DNA of 64,000 nucleotides from Ridgeia piscesae (taxonomy: Eukaryota; Annelida; Polychaeta; Sabellida; Siboglinidae), in contig JAODUO010000058.1 of assembly GCA_025642075.2 (NCBI GenBank), positions 404,501-468,500 on the forward strand, written 5' to 3'. Position 1 is the stretch's first letter. Each line of letters starts with the position of its first letter. Shown here piece after piece: positions 18,801 to 30,700 of this stretch. The notes under the pieces are model-generated. The model was not told where the DNA came from, did no database searches, and saw only the letters and a list, made by a program, of their open reading frames with translations. Made by a program: the position numbers and the translations under genes.

Positions 18801-21800
18801 GAGAATGGCAATCAGCATTATTAGGTTTGTGGGCAGCAACATATAGAAATTGCAAGAGAATGGCAATCAGCATTATTAGGTTTGTGGGCAGCAACATATA
18901 GAAATTGCAAGAGAAGGGCAATCAGCATTATTAGGTTTGTGGGCAGCAACATATAGAAATTGCAAGAGAATGGCAATCAGCATTATTAGGTTTGTGGGCA
19001 GCAACATATAGAAATTGCAAGAGAAGGGCAATCAGCATTATTAGGTTTGTGGGCAGCAACATATAGAAATTGCAAGAGAAGGGCAATCAGCATTATTAGG
19101 TTTGTGGGCAGCAACATATAGAAATTGCAAGAGAATGGCAATCAGCATTATTAGGTTTGTGGGCAGCAACATATAGAAATTGCAAGAGAAGGGCAATCAG
19201 CATTATTAGGTTTGTGGGCAGCAACATATAGAAATTGCAAGAGAAGGGCAATCAGCATTATTAGGTTTGTGGGCAGCAACATATAGAAATTGCAAGAGAA
19301 GGGCAATCAGCATTATTAGGTTTGTGGGCAGCAACATATAGAAATTGCAAGAGAAGGGCAATCAGCATTATTAGGTTTGTGGGCAGCAACATATAGAAAT
19401 TGCAAGAGAAGGGCAATCAGCATTATTAGGTTTGTGGGCAGCAACATATAGAAATTGCAAGAGAAGGGCAATCAGCATTATTAGGTTTGTGGGCAGCAAC
19501 ATATAGAAATTGCAAGAGAAGGGCAATCAGCATTATTAGGTTTGTGGGCAGCAACATATAGAAATTGCAAGAGAAGGGCAATCAGCATTATTAGGTTTGT
19601 GGGCAGCAACATATAGAAATTGCAAGAGAAGGGCAATCAGCATTATTAGGTTTGTGGGCAGCAACATATAGAAATTGCAAGAGAAGGGCAATCAGCATTA
19701 TTAGGTTTGTGGGCAGCAACATATAGAAATTGCAAGAGAAGGGCAATCAGCATTATTAGGTTTGTGGGCAGCAACATATAGAAATTGCAAGAGAATGGCA
19801 ATCAGCATTATTAGGTTTGTGGGCAGCAACATATAGAAATTGCAAGAGAAGGGCAATCAGCATTATTAGGTTTGTGGGCAGCAACATATAGAAATTGCAA
19901 GAGAAGGGCAATCAGCATTATTAGGTTTGTGGGCAGCAACATATAGAAATTGCAAGAGAAGGGCAATCAGCATTATTAGGTTTGTGGGCAGCAACATATA
20001 GAAATTGCAAGAGAATGGCAATCAGCATTATTAGGTTTGTGGGCAGCAACATATAGAAATTGCAAGAGAAGGGCAATCAGCATTATTAGGTTTGTGGGCA
20101 GCAACATATAGAAATTGCAAGAGAAGGGCAATCAGCATTATTAGGTTTGTGGGCAGCAACATATAGAAATTGCAAGAGAAGGGCAATCAGCATTATTAGG
20201 TTTGTGGGCAGCAACATATAGAAATTGCAAGAGAATGGCAATCAGCATTATTAGGTTTGTGGGGAGCAACATATAGAAATTGCAAGAGAAGGGCAATCAG
20301 CATTATTAGGTTTGTGGGCAGCAACATATAGAAATTGCAAGAGAAGGGCAATCAGCATTATTAGGTTTGTGGGCAGCAACATATAGAAATTGCAAGAGAA
20401 GGGCAATCAGCATTATTAGGTTTGTGGGCAGCAACATATAGAAATTGCAAGAGAATGGCAATCAGCATTATTAGGTTTGTGGGCAGCAACATATAGAAAT
20501 TGCAAGAGAATGGCAATCAGCATTATTAGGTTTGTGGGCAGCAACATATAGAAATTGCAAGAGAATGGCAATCAGCATTATTAGGTTTGTGGGCAGCAAC
20601 ATATAGAAATTGCAAGAGAAGGGCAATCAGCATTATTAGGTTTGTGGGCAGCAACATATAGAAATTGCAAGAGAATGGCAATCAGCATTATTAGGTTTGT
20701 GGGCAGCAACATATAGAAATTGCAAGAGAATGGCAATCAGCATTATTAGGTTTGTGGGCAGCAACATATAGAAATTGCAAGAGAATGGCAATCAGCATTA
20801 TTAGGTTTGTGGGCAGCAACATATAGAAATTGCAAGAGAAGGGCAATCAGCATTATTAGGTTTGTGGGCAGCAACATATAGAAATTGCAAGAGAATGGCA
20901 ATCAGCATTATTAGGTTTGTGGGCAGCAACATATAGAAATTGCAAGAGAAGGGCAATCAGCATTATTAGGTTTGTGGGCAGCAACATATAGAAATTGCAA
21001 GAGAATGGCAATCAGCATTATTAGGTTTGTGGGCAGCAACATATAGAAATTGCAAGAGAAGGGCAATCAGCATTATTAGGTTTGTGGGCAGCAACATATA
21101 GAAATTGCAAGAGAAGGGCAATCAGCATTATTAGGTTTGTGGGCAGCAACATATAGAAATTGCAAGAGAATGGCAATCAGCATTATTAGGTTTGTGGGCA
21201 GCAACATATAGAAATTGCAAGAGAAGGGCAATCAGCATTATTAGGTTTGTGGGCAGCAACATATAGAAATTGCAAGAGAAGGGCAATCAGCATTATTAGG
21301 TTTGTGGGCAGCAACATATAGAAATTGCAAGAGAAGGGCAATCAGCATTATTAGGTTTGTGGGGAGCAACATATAGAAATTGCAAGAGAAGGGCAATCAG
21401 CATTATTAGGTTTGTGGGCAGCAACATATAGAAATTGCAAGAGAAGGGCAATCAGCATTATTAGGTTTGTGGGCAGCAACATATAGAAATTGCAAGAGAA
21501 GGGCAATCAGCATTATTAGGTTTGTGGGCAGCAACATATAGAAATTGCAAGAGAATGGCAATCAGCATTATTAGGTTTGTGGGCAGCAACATATAGAAAT
21601 TGCAAGAGAATGGCAATCAGCATTATTAGGTTTGTGGGCAGCAACATATAGAAATTGCAAGAGAATGGCAATCAGCATTATTAGGTTTGTGGGGAGCAAC
21701 ATATAGAAATTGCAAGAGAAGGGCAATCAGCATTATTAGGTTTGTGGGCAGCAACATATAGAAATTGCAAGAGAATGGCAATCAGCATTATTAGGTTTGT

Positions 21801-23179
21801 GGGCAGCAACATATAGAAATTGCAAGAGAATGGCAATCAGCATTATTAGGTTTGTGGGCAGCAACATATAGAAATTGCAAGAGAATGGCAATCAGCATTA
21901 TTAGGTTTGTGGGCAGCAACATATAGAAATTGCAAGAGAATGGCAATCAGCATTATTAGGTTTGTGGGCAGCAACATATAGAAATTGCAAGAGAAGGGCA
22001 ATCAGCATTATTAGGTTTGTGGGCAGCAACATATAGAAATTGCAAGAGAAGGGCAATCAGCATTATTAGGTTTGTGGGCAGCAACATATAGAAATTGCAA
22101 GAGAAGGGCAATCAGCATTATTAGGTTTGTGGGCAGCAACATATAGAAATTGCAAGAGAATGGCAATCAGCATTATTAGGTTTGTGGGGAGCAACATATA
22201 GAAATTGCAAGAGAATGGCAATCAGCATTATTAGGTTTGTGGGCAGCAACATATAGAAATTGCAAGAGAATGGCAATCAGCATTATTAGGTTTGTGGGGA
22301 GCAACATATAGAAATTGCAAGAGAAGGGCAATCAGCATTATTAGGTTTGTGGGCAGCAACATATAGAAATTGCAAGAGAATGGCAATCAGCATTATTAGG
22401 TTTGTGGGCAGCAACATATAGAAATTGCAAGAGAAGGGCAATCAGCATTATTAGGTTTGTGGGCAGCAACATATAGAAATTGCAAGAGAATGGCAATCAG
22501 CATTATTAGGTTTGTGGGCAGCAACATATAGAAATTGCAAGAGAAGGGCAATCAGCATTATTAGGTTTGTGGGCAGCAACATATAGAAATTGCAAGAGAA
22601 TGGCAATCAGCATTATTAGGTTTGTGGGCAGCAACATATAGAAATTGCAAGAGAATGGCAATCAGCATTATTAGGTTTGTGGGCAGCAACATATAGAAAT
22701 TGCAAGAGAATGGCAATCAGCATTATTAGGTTTGTGGGGAGCAACATATAGAAATTGCAAGAGAAGGGCAATCAGCATTATTAGGTTTGTGGGCAGCAAC
22801 ATATAGAAATTGCAAGAGAATGGCAATCAGCATTATTAGGTTTGTGGGCAGCAACATATAGAAATTGCAAGAGAAGGGCAATCAGCATTATTAGGTTTGT
22901 GGGCAGCAACATATAGAAATTGCAAGAGAATGGCAATCAGCATTATTAGGTTTGTGGGCAGCAACATATAGAAATTGCAAGAGAAGGGCAATCAGCATTA
23001 TTAGGTTTGTGGGCAGCAACATATAGAAATTGCAAGAGAATGGCAATCAGCATTATTAGGTTTGTGGGCAGCAACATATAGAAATTGCAAGAGAATGGCA
23101 ATCAGCATTATTAGGTTTGTGGGCAGCAACATATAGAAATTGCAAGAGAATGGCAATCAGCATTATTAGGTTTGTGGGG
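15866..23179. repeat. 7.3-kb minisatellite, 55-bp unit, ~133 copies
   Basis: Head-to-tail copies of a 55-bp unit (GCAACATATAGAAATTGCAA, then GAGAATGGCAATCAGCATTA, then TTAGGTTTGTGGGCA), 7,314 bp in all. I saw no length variants, so the period stays exact. Variation is almost confined to three sites: T or G in AGAA(T/G)GGC, A or C in GCA(A/C)CAT, and C or G in GGG(C/G)AGC. The unit translates as TYRNCKRMAISIIRFVG, the LINE ORF1 segment, so the array arose inside the LINE. 55 is not a multiple of three, so it is not coding. Confidence 0.98.
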
Positions 23180-23700
23180 ACCCGTTGTTTGGAAAGAATA
23201 TATATACATGAGAAATGGCCTCCATTTCAGCAGAAAGTTGCAGAAATGTTTCGGAGAATCTGCTTGGAGATTCGCGAGGTGATTCCACAGAGATACCACA
23301 GACTCGAGGCGTAGATAAAGACGACTCAACAAAACCAGCAAAGAACAGACCGAAACAAAATCGCTTCTAACATTGATTATAAATGCGTGGGTTTAAATGC
23401 GAGGAGCATTGCAAACAAAAGAAATTAGCCAAACATTATGGTAGACTATGCTGACACTAATAAGATAGGCACAACCGAATCATGGGCCACCACAGATACG
23501 AATAAAAAGAACGAAGAAATTATAATTTTCACAAAACAACACCCAGTAAAAACATGGAACATATTATCTGCTGGTTCTGTAGATGCTAGTTGTGTTACTA
23601 TGTTTAAAAATGAAAGCAATACATACCTCAGAAAGGAGGATACACTTAGACAAATAGGTTGGTCCCTCGATAATCCATAGGGCTTCTTTGTACTCCCACC
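23180..23700 (+). pseudogene. LINE ORF1 end and endonuclease start, decayed
   Basis: Past the array the ORF1 reading resumes as LWGPVVWKEYIYMRNGLHFS, matching the LWG...YMRDGLHLS block that follows the YRNC block in intact LINE ORF1 proteins. At about 23377 KCVGLNARSIANKRN and at about 23441 DYADTNKIGTTESWA match the start of the apurinic-type endonuclease of ORF2 (LNARSI, then IGITESW). Stops and shifts interrupt the frames. With 15481-15865 it forms a single insertion in the + orientation. Confidence 0.72.
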
Positions 23701-24449
23701 ACCTGGCTTTGATTCTCTGGGTGGCAATGTTGTTCACTCTTGATAACATATACTAAAGAAGGTTTGATAAATATGCAAGCGAACTTGAATCTTAGGATCG
23801 AAACACATACATAATTTCACTTCTGTCAAACGTTAACATCCCGCTGTAAAGCGTTTGAAATACCATTAAATTGTCTTCGTATCTCCCATGAATAGGTCAC
23901 CCGCTCACGGTTTACACACCTTTTTGTGAAATATTGAGCCCCTAATTTATCCAACCCAGGCCGAATTATGGAAAAGTCTGAACATAGTAACCAGCCGCTT
24001 AGGCCCGCTAGATCGCATGCAATGCGTCAACCCGCGTAAACGCGAAACTGACGAGATTAGATATATATAAACAAGGAGAAATAAACTAAACAATCGCATG
24101 TCCAAATCGCACTTGTAATTTAAGTGCCCGTCCAGTTTCCCTAGAAATGTTACTTAAACTTAAAATGTCCTACCGTTTGTTCTAATAAACAAAATGGCGC
24201 TGTCGTATTATATTAGTCCATATCATTGAAGAATGTCGCCAACCCGACTTTAGCAACTGTTTAAAAACGTGTTAATGTTAAGCTAGCATTTTAGGTGTTT
24301 ATTATTATGGATAAATATTCTTTGCCTTGATGGCACAAAATAAACTCATATCCTATTTGTAAGGAATTATGGTTGCGTAAATTCCTTGTAATTACTTTTC
24401 ATGAAATATTATAATTATTATATATGTAGGTCATTTTTTTTTAACACTA
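23701..24449. other. Intergenic, no feature seen
   Basis: Unique-looking, moderately AT-rich sequence. No open frame, array or RNA gene could be supported. Confidence 0.6.
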
Positions 24450-24970
24450 TATTGTAGTTGGCCCCGAAGCCCAAGCTGAAGCATACCTTTTGGTTTTGCT
24501 TAAATCATTTAAAACCATTGTACCCAGTTGCTAAGGAAAAAGAAAAGGTAGTTAGTTGGAAACCAAGGAGCTTAAACCAATTTGAGGAAAGGAAAGTTAA
24601 AAAAGGGAAAAAGATTTTGACAGCTTTTTTTTATTAGTTAGTGCAGAAAAGGTTTTTAAAATATAGAAACTGAAAGCTGACCAATAGAATGGCCAGGCGC
24701 ATAGCAAGAGAGCGAAAAGTAGCCAGTATTTAAAGATAGAGTAGTGCGCGAGAGAAAGGAGGGAGAGCAGAGAAGGGGAGAGCAGCATACCATGTAACTT
24801 CACGTCTGGCGCCCACGGAGCCAGGCCAGTTAGACAATTGTATTGACTTCTGTATTATGCTGTCTGTATTAAAGTTCTTGAAACGAACACTTGGAGAGTC
24901 TTCTGCAAATGATTGAGTAATTAGAATCTCTCTCCGTGAGTATCTGATTTCTAATGGACAGTGACACTGT
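24450..24970 (+). mobile_element. Possible LTR-like sequence
   Basis: A TG start (TGTAGTTGGCCCCGAAG), a TATA-like GTATTTAAAG near 24727, a purine-rich GAGAGAAAGGAGGGAGAG leader and TGTATTAAAGTTCTTGAAAC near 24864 resemble the U3-R-U5 order of an LTR, possibly ending at GACAGTGACA near 24967. No second copy, primer-binding site or target duplication was found, so a solo LTR or a plain Pol II promoter are equally possible. Confidence 0.25.
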
Positions 24971-25421
24971 GGTTGAACTGAATAGGTCATGGCTAACTGT
25001 CTAGGGGGTCAGTACGGAGGGGGAATATTGCGTTACGTGCCCAAGATTAGAACGCCGAGTCTACGACTATACAACAAGAGGCAGATGCTAATATGGGGTA
25101 AATCAGTAGACCGGCCAATTCTAACACTATGTTGCTATAGTGTTCTGGCTTTGATGTGTTGCATATTGCGTCCTGATTTTACATGAAGTTATTACGTGTA
25201 TTTTCATTTTGTAGGTACGTATTTGGTTTATTCAATCTACTATGACTATGACTCGTTGGACCCAAGAAGCCCTAAGTACTGCAATCCTACCTTTCACTGG
25301 ATCCCCATGTGCTTCACAATCATTCCCTAAATGACCTTTGTACGTGTTGCTATCTTTTCATCGCAGATATAAGTAAAATGTAGTTAGTGAGGGTGGAATC
25401 CACAATGATCGTCTTCAAACC
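24971..25421. other. Intergenic, no feature seen
   Basis: A short + frame at 24989-25186 starts with ATG (MANCLGGQYGGGILRY) but has no recognised family. Nothing else is seen. Confidence 0.5.
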
Positions 25422-25613
25422 AGTAGTTTTTGGGAATGTTTCTGAAAGTTGAAAGAATGTAAAGTTATATTATGACATGCTTTTATATATGTATGTATAT
25501 GTGTCTAGATATATGTTTGTATGTATATATATATATGCATATATAAGTAACAGCATGTCTTAATAAAAATTTACATTCTTTCAACTATCAGAACTGTTCC
25601 CTAAAACTACTAC
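25422..25613. repeat. Fold-back (inverted repeat) element with AT-rich loop
   Basis: The left arm 25422-25482 (AGTAGTTTTTGGGAATG... to GACATGCT) is matched by the reverse complement of 25549-25613 at about 80% by eye. The arms share GTTGAAAGAATGTAAA and GACATGCT. The ~65-bp loop is TATATGTATG-like. It looks like a small MITE or a decayed hairpin. Confidence 0.75.
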
Positions 25614-26986
25614 ATATATATATATATATGTATATATATGGATTGTACTTTTATTACCGAGGCCGATAACTGGACGTCGTGCCAGAATTCTGTTCCATGT
25701 AATTGAACGTGGTCGATGATGTGTTGTCATTTACCAAATACAGTTGTTTTTTTACACTTTTCCCGAAGAATCAACGTGAAATTGAAACTAGTAAAGCGTT
25801 TTGTATCAGTTAAACGATGTACCGAATCTCTTTGTAGCTTGGACGAGATTACTTTGTGTAACGTCACTCACTTGGGACATCAAAGTGAAATTCTCTTTAT
25901 TTCGGTCATTATATGGATATACATAGCAAAATGACAGATTGTTATATTTTACAGTTTGATAACTGAAGGAGGCCGGCATTAAGACAGGAAAGATCACTTT
26001 AAATGATACGGTGCTAATGTCACTATCTGGTGGTGCCTCATTACAGTGTACATGCAACAATTGTGGTTCAATTTGTGCCAATTGGTGTAAGTGTACACTA
26101 GTAGTAGCAAGACTAAAAAAGAATTGTTTAAAAATGTGAATAAGTGTTAATCAAATGTGTAAATCAAGAGTTATTAAAATATAACATAAATATAATAAAA
26201 TTTGTGGAAGAAAGTTTCCCTGCAATAACCGTGCTACAGCGTGTCTGGTAGACTGTCGACAGTATATTGATATGTATCTGATAGGGCTACACTGTCGACA
26301 GAATATTGTATTAATGTGTTTAATTTGGATCTTATAGTTCTGGGGAAAATAGATTATAACATCGGTTATGCATTGGGGTGTGTATCTGTCTTTTTAGTAT
26401 ATTTGATGTAGTATCGTTAGTAGTGTGCATGTCTTTAAGCTATTAAATTGAATTGCATTTAAAACGGCCATGAAAAACCAATTCCGGTTACATGACCGAA
26501 GCTGCCTATAATAAAAAATAAATGAACACACACCCCCGCCGGAGAAGCGTAAGTAAAAATTAAAGTGTCGACGTTTAATGTTACTGGCTGCGTGGATGTC
26601 CAATTTGACACCACTAGCTCCATCTTCTTTCACCCAGACAATTTGCAGTTGCCGAGAAGATCAATGAGGAAGCGTGCAGTGTTAAACCCCGACCGGCAGT
26701 ATTGATTACGTTGATGTTTCTACTAAGTACAAATTGGTAAATAAACTGCGATATCCCAATACGATAATTAAATCAGTATTCTTTTTAAGTAAATGCTGTC
26801 ATTAGACAAAAAATTCCTTATCATCACACCATATCCCTCATTCCATGGCAGATACAACTACCATATACATGTATTCCTTTGTCTCCAGTACCATTCAATT
26901 TTGGAATTCCCTCCCTCAACAAACAGCCGAACATCGACATGTTCAACTCCACAATTCTTGACACAAAGCTCTTTTGCATGCAGTTG
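25614..26986. other. Intergenic, no gene recognised
   Basis: Mixed sequence. A short duplicated motif with CTGTCGACAG occurs near 26254 and 26292. Open frames at 25716-25934 (+) and 25806-26081 (-) overlap each other and lack family resemblance, so no gene is called. Confidence 0.5.
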
Positions 26987-26992
26987 TTTATT
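26987..26992 (-). terminator. ERCC6L: Candidate poly(A) signal of ERCC6L
   Basis: TTTATT on the + strand is AATAAA on the gene strand, about 670 bp past the ERCC6L stop. It is the clearest canonical hexamer seen there, but no cleavage evidence is available. Confidence 0.3.
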
Positions 26993-27664
26993 AATATTAA
27001 ACGCACAATGCACATGTATATATTAGTGTATACAGCTGTTCCTGATCGACTGCCTGCCACCGGCTGACTGCTCATTACATCAAAGGGAGGGTAAACTATG
27101 GAAGAAGAAATGACCCACAACAGTTAAAAGAGCTTGTATAAAGTGAAAAATAAAACTTGTCGAAATGGGAATAACATCAAACAAACAAACAACACTGAAA
27201 TGGAAACATAAAATTATTTACACAAACAAACAATCTTTATAATAATTCTACCAGTTAAATAGCCATTGCAACATTGTTTCTTTCAGTTTGTCAAGCTTGA
27301 AAGGTTAACACAAAACACAGGCTCTGTACAAACTGATATTCAAGCGTGATTCACAACCTGGTTCTCAAAAGTTGGAACAGTAAGACATAGACAGTCTGAA
27401 ATCAAATATACTTTGAACGTATATGATTCTAGTTAAAATACCTCAATTATCCAACATAAATAATATTTTTCATTGAATTGTGACACAACCACTAACAGCG
27501 TGTGTACTATGTGTACAGTTGGTTTGCTGTATAAAGAGGTTTGGTATCCAGTCTTAGAGCTCAGAGTTTGACATCCATCCGACACGACATGTTCAATCAA
27601 AACCACCTGTAACCATCGTTTGATTCCGATTATCACATTTGCAAGTACTTTATCATCCAGGGCC
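26993..27664 (-). other. ERCC6L: Probable ERCC6L 3' UTR
   Basis: Sequence between the stop codon and the candidate poly(A) signal. It has no repeat array and no coding character. Confidence 0.4.
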
Positions 27665-27797
27665 TCAAGACTTTGCCTCTAGTTTCTTCATTAACTTTGT
27701 CGCATACTTCTTGGCACCTTCGTCCCCATTGTAGATTTCTAGTCCTTTCACAGCATAGCGCAGAGCACCACGCAAGTCTCCGCCCGCCTTCAGCTCT
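27665..27797 (-). CDS. ERCC6L: ERCC6L visible exon 18: C-terminal TPR and stop
   Basis: Begins with one base completing Lys, then [20 protein letters not shown] and onward to KKLEAKS and TGA (27665-27667). It matches the C-terminal TPR of vertebrate ERCC6L (ELKECGKIQEALNCLVKAL). The acceptor TGCCAG at 27798 is repeated downstream in + coordinates by the adjoining minisatellite. Confidence 0.93.
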
Positions 27798-30700
27798 CTG
27801 GCAACACATAAACACAGCATCAGTTTCACTTTCATTTTCTCCCCCCGGCATTCAGCTCTCTGGCAACACACAAATACAGCATCAGTTTCACTTTCATTTT
27901 TCACCCCTCCCGCCTTCCGCTCTCTGGCAACACACAAATACAGGATCAGTTTCACTTTCATTTTTCTCATCTCCCGCCTTCAGCTCTCTGGCAACACACA
28001 AACACAGCATCAGTTTCACTTTCATTTTCTCCCCTCCCGCCTTCAACTCTCTGGCAACACACAAATACAGGATCAGTTTCACTTTCATTTTTCTCCCCTC
28101 CCGCCTTCAGCTCTCTGGCAACACACAAACACAGCATCAGTTTCACTTTCATTTTCTCCCCTCCCGCCTTCAGCTCTCTGGCAACACACAAAGAGAGCAT
28201 CAGTTTTACTTTCATTTTCTCCCACCCCTGGCATTCAGCTCTCAGGCAACATACAAACACATGCTCATTAGTTTCACTTCTATTTTGCTCCCCGCCTGCC
28301 TTCAGTTCTCTGGCAACACACAAACACGGTATCAGTTTCACTTTCATTATGCTAAGTGCAATTGTTTATTGACTAATATCCAATTTCAGCTTGAGAGAGA
28401 TACATGGAAGAGCCCCTTTGTGTGTTGTACTATACAGCAGTGCCCAGCTCTACAGACATGATATCACACTAAGCTATTTTTTCCAATGTATAATTACATA
28501 ACTCATGCAAGAGAAATTGGCATTGGCAAAGAAATGTTCTATAGAACAATTCCATTAATATAATCAGCCACATTGACAATTATTAGCAGGAAGTTTACTG
28601 AATGTGTTGGGTTGTATGCGAGAACCACTGGAGTTTTCGCGACATCAAAACACCTTGGTGGTGACTGTGCAGGTGTGAAGTATTGTCAACCGATTGTCTT
28701 CATATTGTTTGCTTTATAACTGAACATTTCAAGGATGAAATATTCAAATTATTCATTCAGGAATAAGTAACTGTATTGTCCATTAAATATGGAAAATTTC
28801 CTTCAGATACACATTGGATTGGAATGTCAGTAATAGAATCGGTACAACACATAAAATTGGCAAAAACATTACGACAGCACCTAAATGTAGTAAAATGCAT
28901 CTTAGGGAGCATCAAAATAAATAATAAATAAATTTAAATGATTTATGCTTTAGTCACAGTTTGATAAGCTGCATACCAAAATATGTTTATTTTAGTATTA
29001 AGAATGTTACCAAAATAAACGAGTAACCACCAAGCTCGGCAAACACACCTGAAACTGCCACAAACACCAGCGACACTTACTTGCTCTTCATCATAAACCG
29101 TAGATAGTTCTGCTGCTCTTCCACACTCAGTTCCTCCTCCTCTTCTTGCTCACTCTCGTCTTCCTCCACCCCTTCTTCCTTGCCCTCCTTTTCGGGTTTC
29201 TCATCACCCTCCATCTCATCCCCACGCTGGTCCTCGATTCCCTCTTGGTTTTCCGTCCCATCCTCCTTCTTGTTTTCCTCCTTGCTTTTGTCCTCTTCCA
29301 GGTCCTCGTTGTCATCACTCTGAGAATCTTCACTGTCTTCTACATCGCTAACCAGAGAGTCCTCATCATATGATGGATCCTCATCATCCTCTGACCGATC
29401 CTCATTGCTCTCTGCTTCATCCTCTGACCGAACCTCATTGCTTTCTGCTTCATCCTCTGACCGAACCTCATTGCTTTCTGCTTCATCCTCTGACCGATCC
29501 TTCATTGCTCTCTGCTTCATCCTCTGACCGAACCTCATTGCTTTCTGCTTCATCCTCTGACCGATCCTCATTGCTTTCTGCTTCATCCTCTGACCGAACC
29601 TCATTGCTTTCTGCTTCATCCTCTGACCGATCCTCATTGCTTTCTGCTTCATCCTCTGACCGATCCTCATTGCTCTCTGCTTCGTTAACCGATTCTTCGT
29701 CTTCCTCATCTGTATAGAAAATATATGGATCAATATTTGACAAGACCAGACATGGGGTCAAATACATTTAAATGTATTTAAAGAGGGAGTCAAGTAATTT
29801 AAATGCAAACATATTTAAATACAAATAAATTGGAAAGTATTTCAAATACTTTGTCTACCTTTTTTCCAAATACATTTCACTTTCTGAATATATTACTATA
29901 TAGGTAAAAGAAAAGAATATTATATATTGAGAATTTGAGACATTTAGTTTATTGTCATGAGTCTGTCTATCCATTGAATTCAAAGGGGTCAAGCCTAGTG
30001 CATGTATTAGGAATTTATTAGATTAATTTAAAATTGCAATTTATTTAAATGTGTATTTGAAAAAATATATAAAAAAGTATTTATTTGAAAAAGTATTCAA
30101 AGTCAATATACTTGTAATTATTAAACGTAAAATGCAAATACTTTTTAAAAGTATTTAAATAAATACTTTCAAATACAAATGTCTGCAACTGACTGGGCAA
30201 AACGTTGACGCCAACACTCAACATCTTGTAGGCGCATTCAGCATTATATAAATGTAAAAAAAATGGTGTGTCCAACTGTACACATTTCCACATGTCTATA
30301 GTATCATTGGATGTTATTTTTGGGAAATTGTCACACGCAAATAAAAAATACGACTGACAGAGAATGTTAACAATGATTGATTTTTGGATCAAAACGAGTG
30401 TAAGAATTAGTAATTACCCGGGTATGCAATATTTTGATGTAATATAAACTTGTCATTATAGATGAACAAGCAGTTATGGTTCCACACAAATTCAATTTTG
30501 TTGAAAAAGCAAGGGAAAATGAGCAGACTAGCCAATGCGCATCGATTAAAATCAACGAGAGATAATGTACACCAGTAAACATACTTAGCAAATAGATAGT
30601 GCATAAGGTGTGGAATGTAACATAATAATTTAAATCAGTGAGTACAACTCCCTGCAGCCAAAACAGCAAACTTGTTCATTTAATGCGTTTCTTTATACAA

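Noticed and set aside
15866..23179. CRISPR-like or gene-cluster reading of the 55-bp array
   Set aside because: Units are contiguous with no unique spacers. The context is a decayed LINE in an animal genome, and the unit has no maintained frame.
24450..24970. Complete LTR retrotransposon
   Set aside because: Only one LTR-like piece, with no coding region, partner LTR or target duplication. Listed only as a low-confidence possibility.
27673..28461. 262-codon + frame ([16 protein letters not shown])
   Set aside because: Antisense to the exon 18 acceptor array. Its repeats follow the minisatellite period.
29146..29717. + strand frames rich in Leu/Phe and in Ser-Ser-Asp-Arg
   Set aside because: Antisense shadow of the acidic coding exon 17 of ERCC6L.
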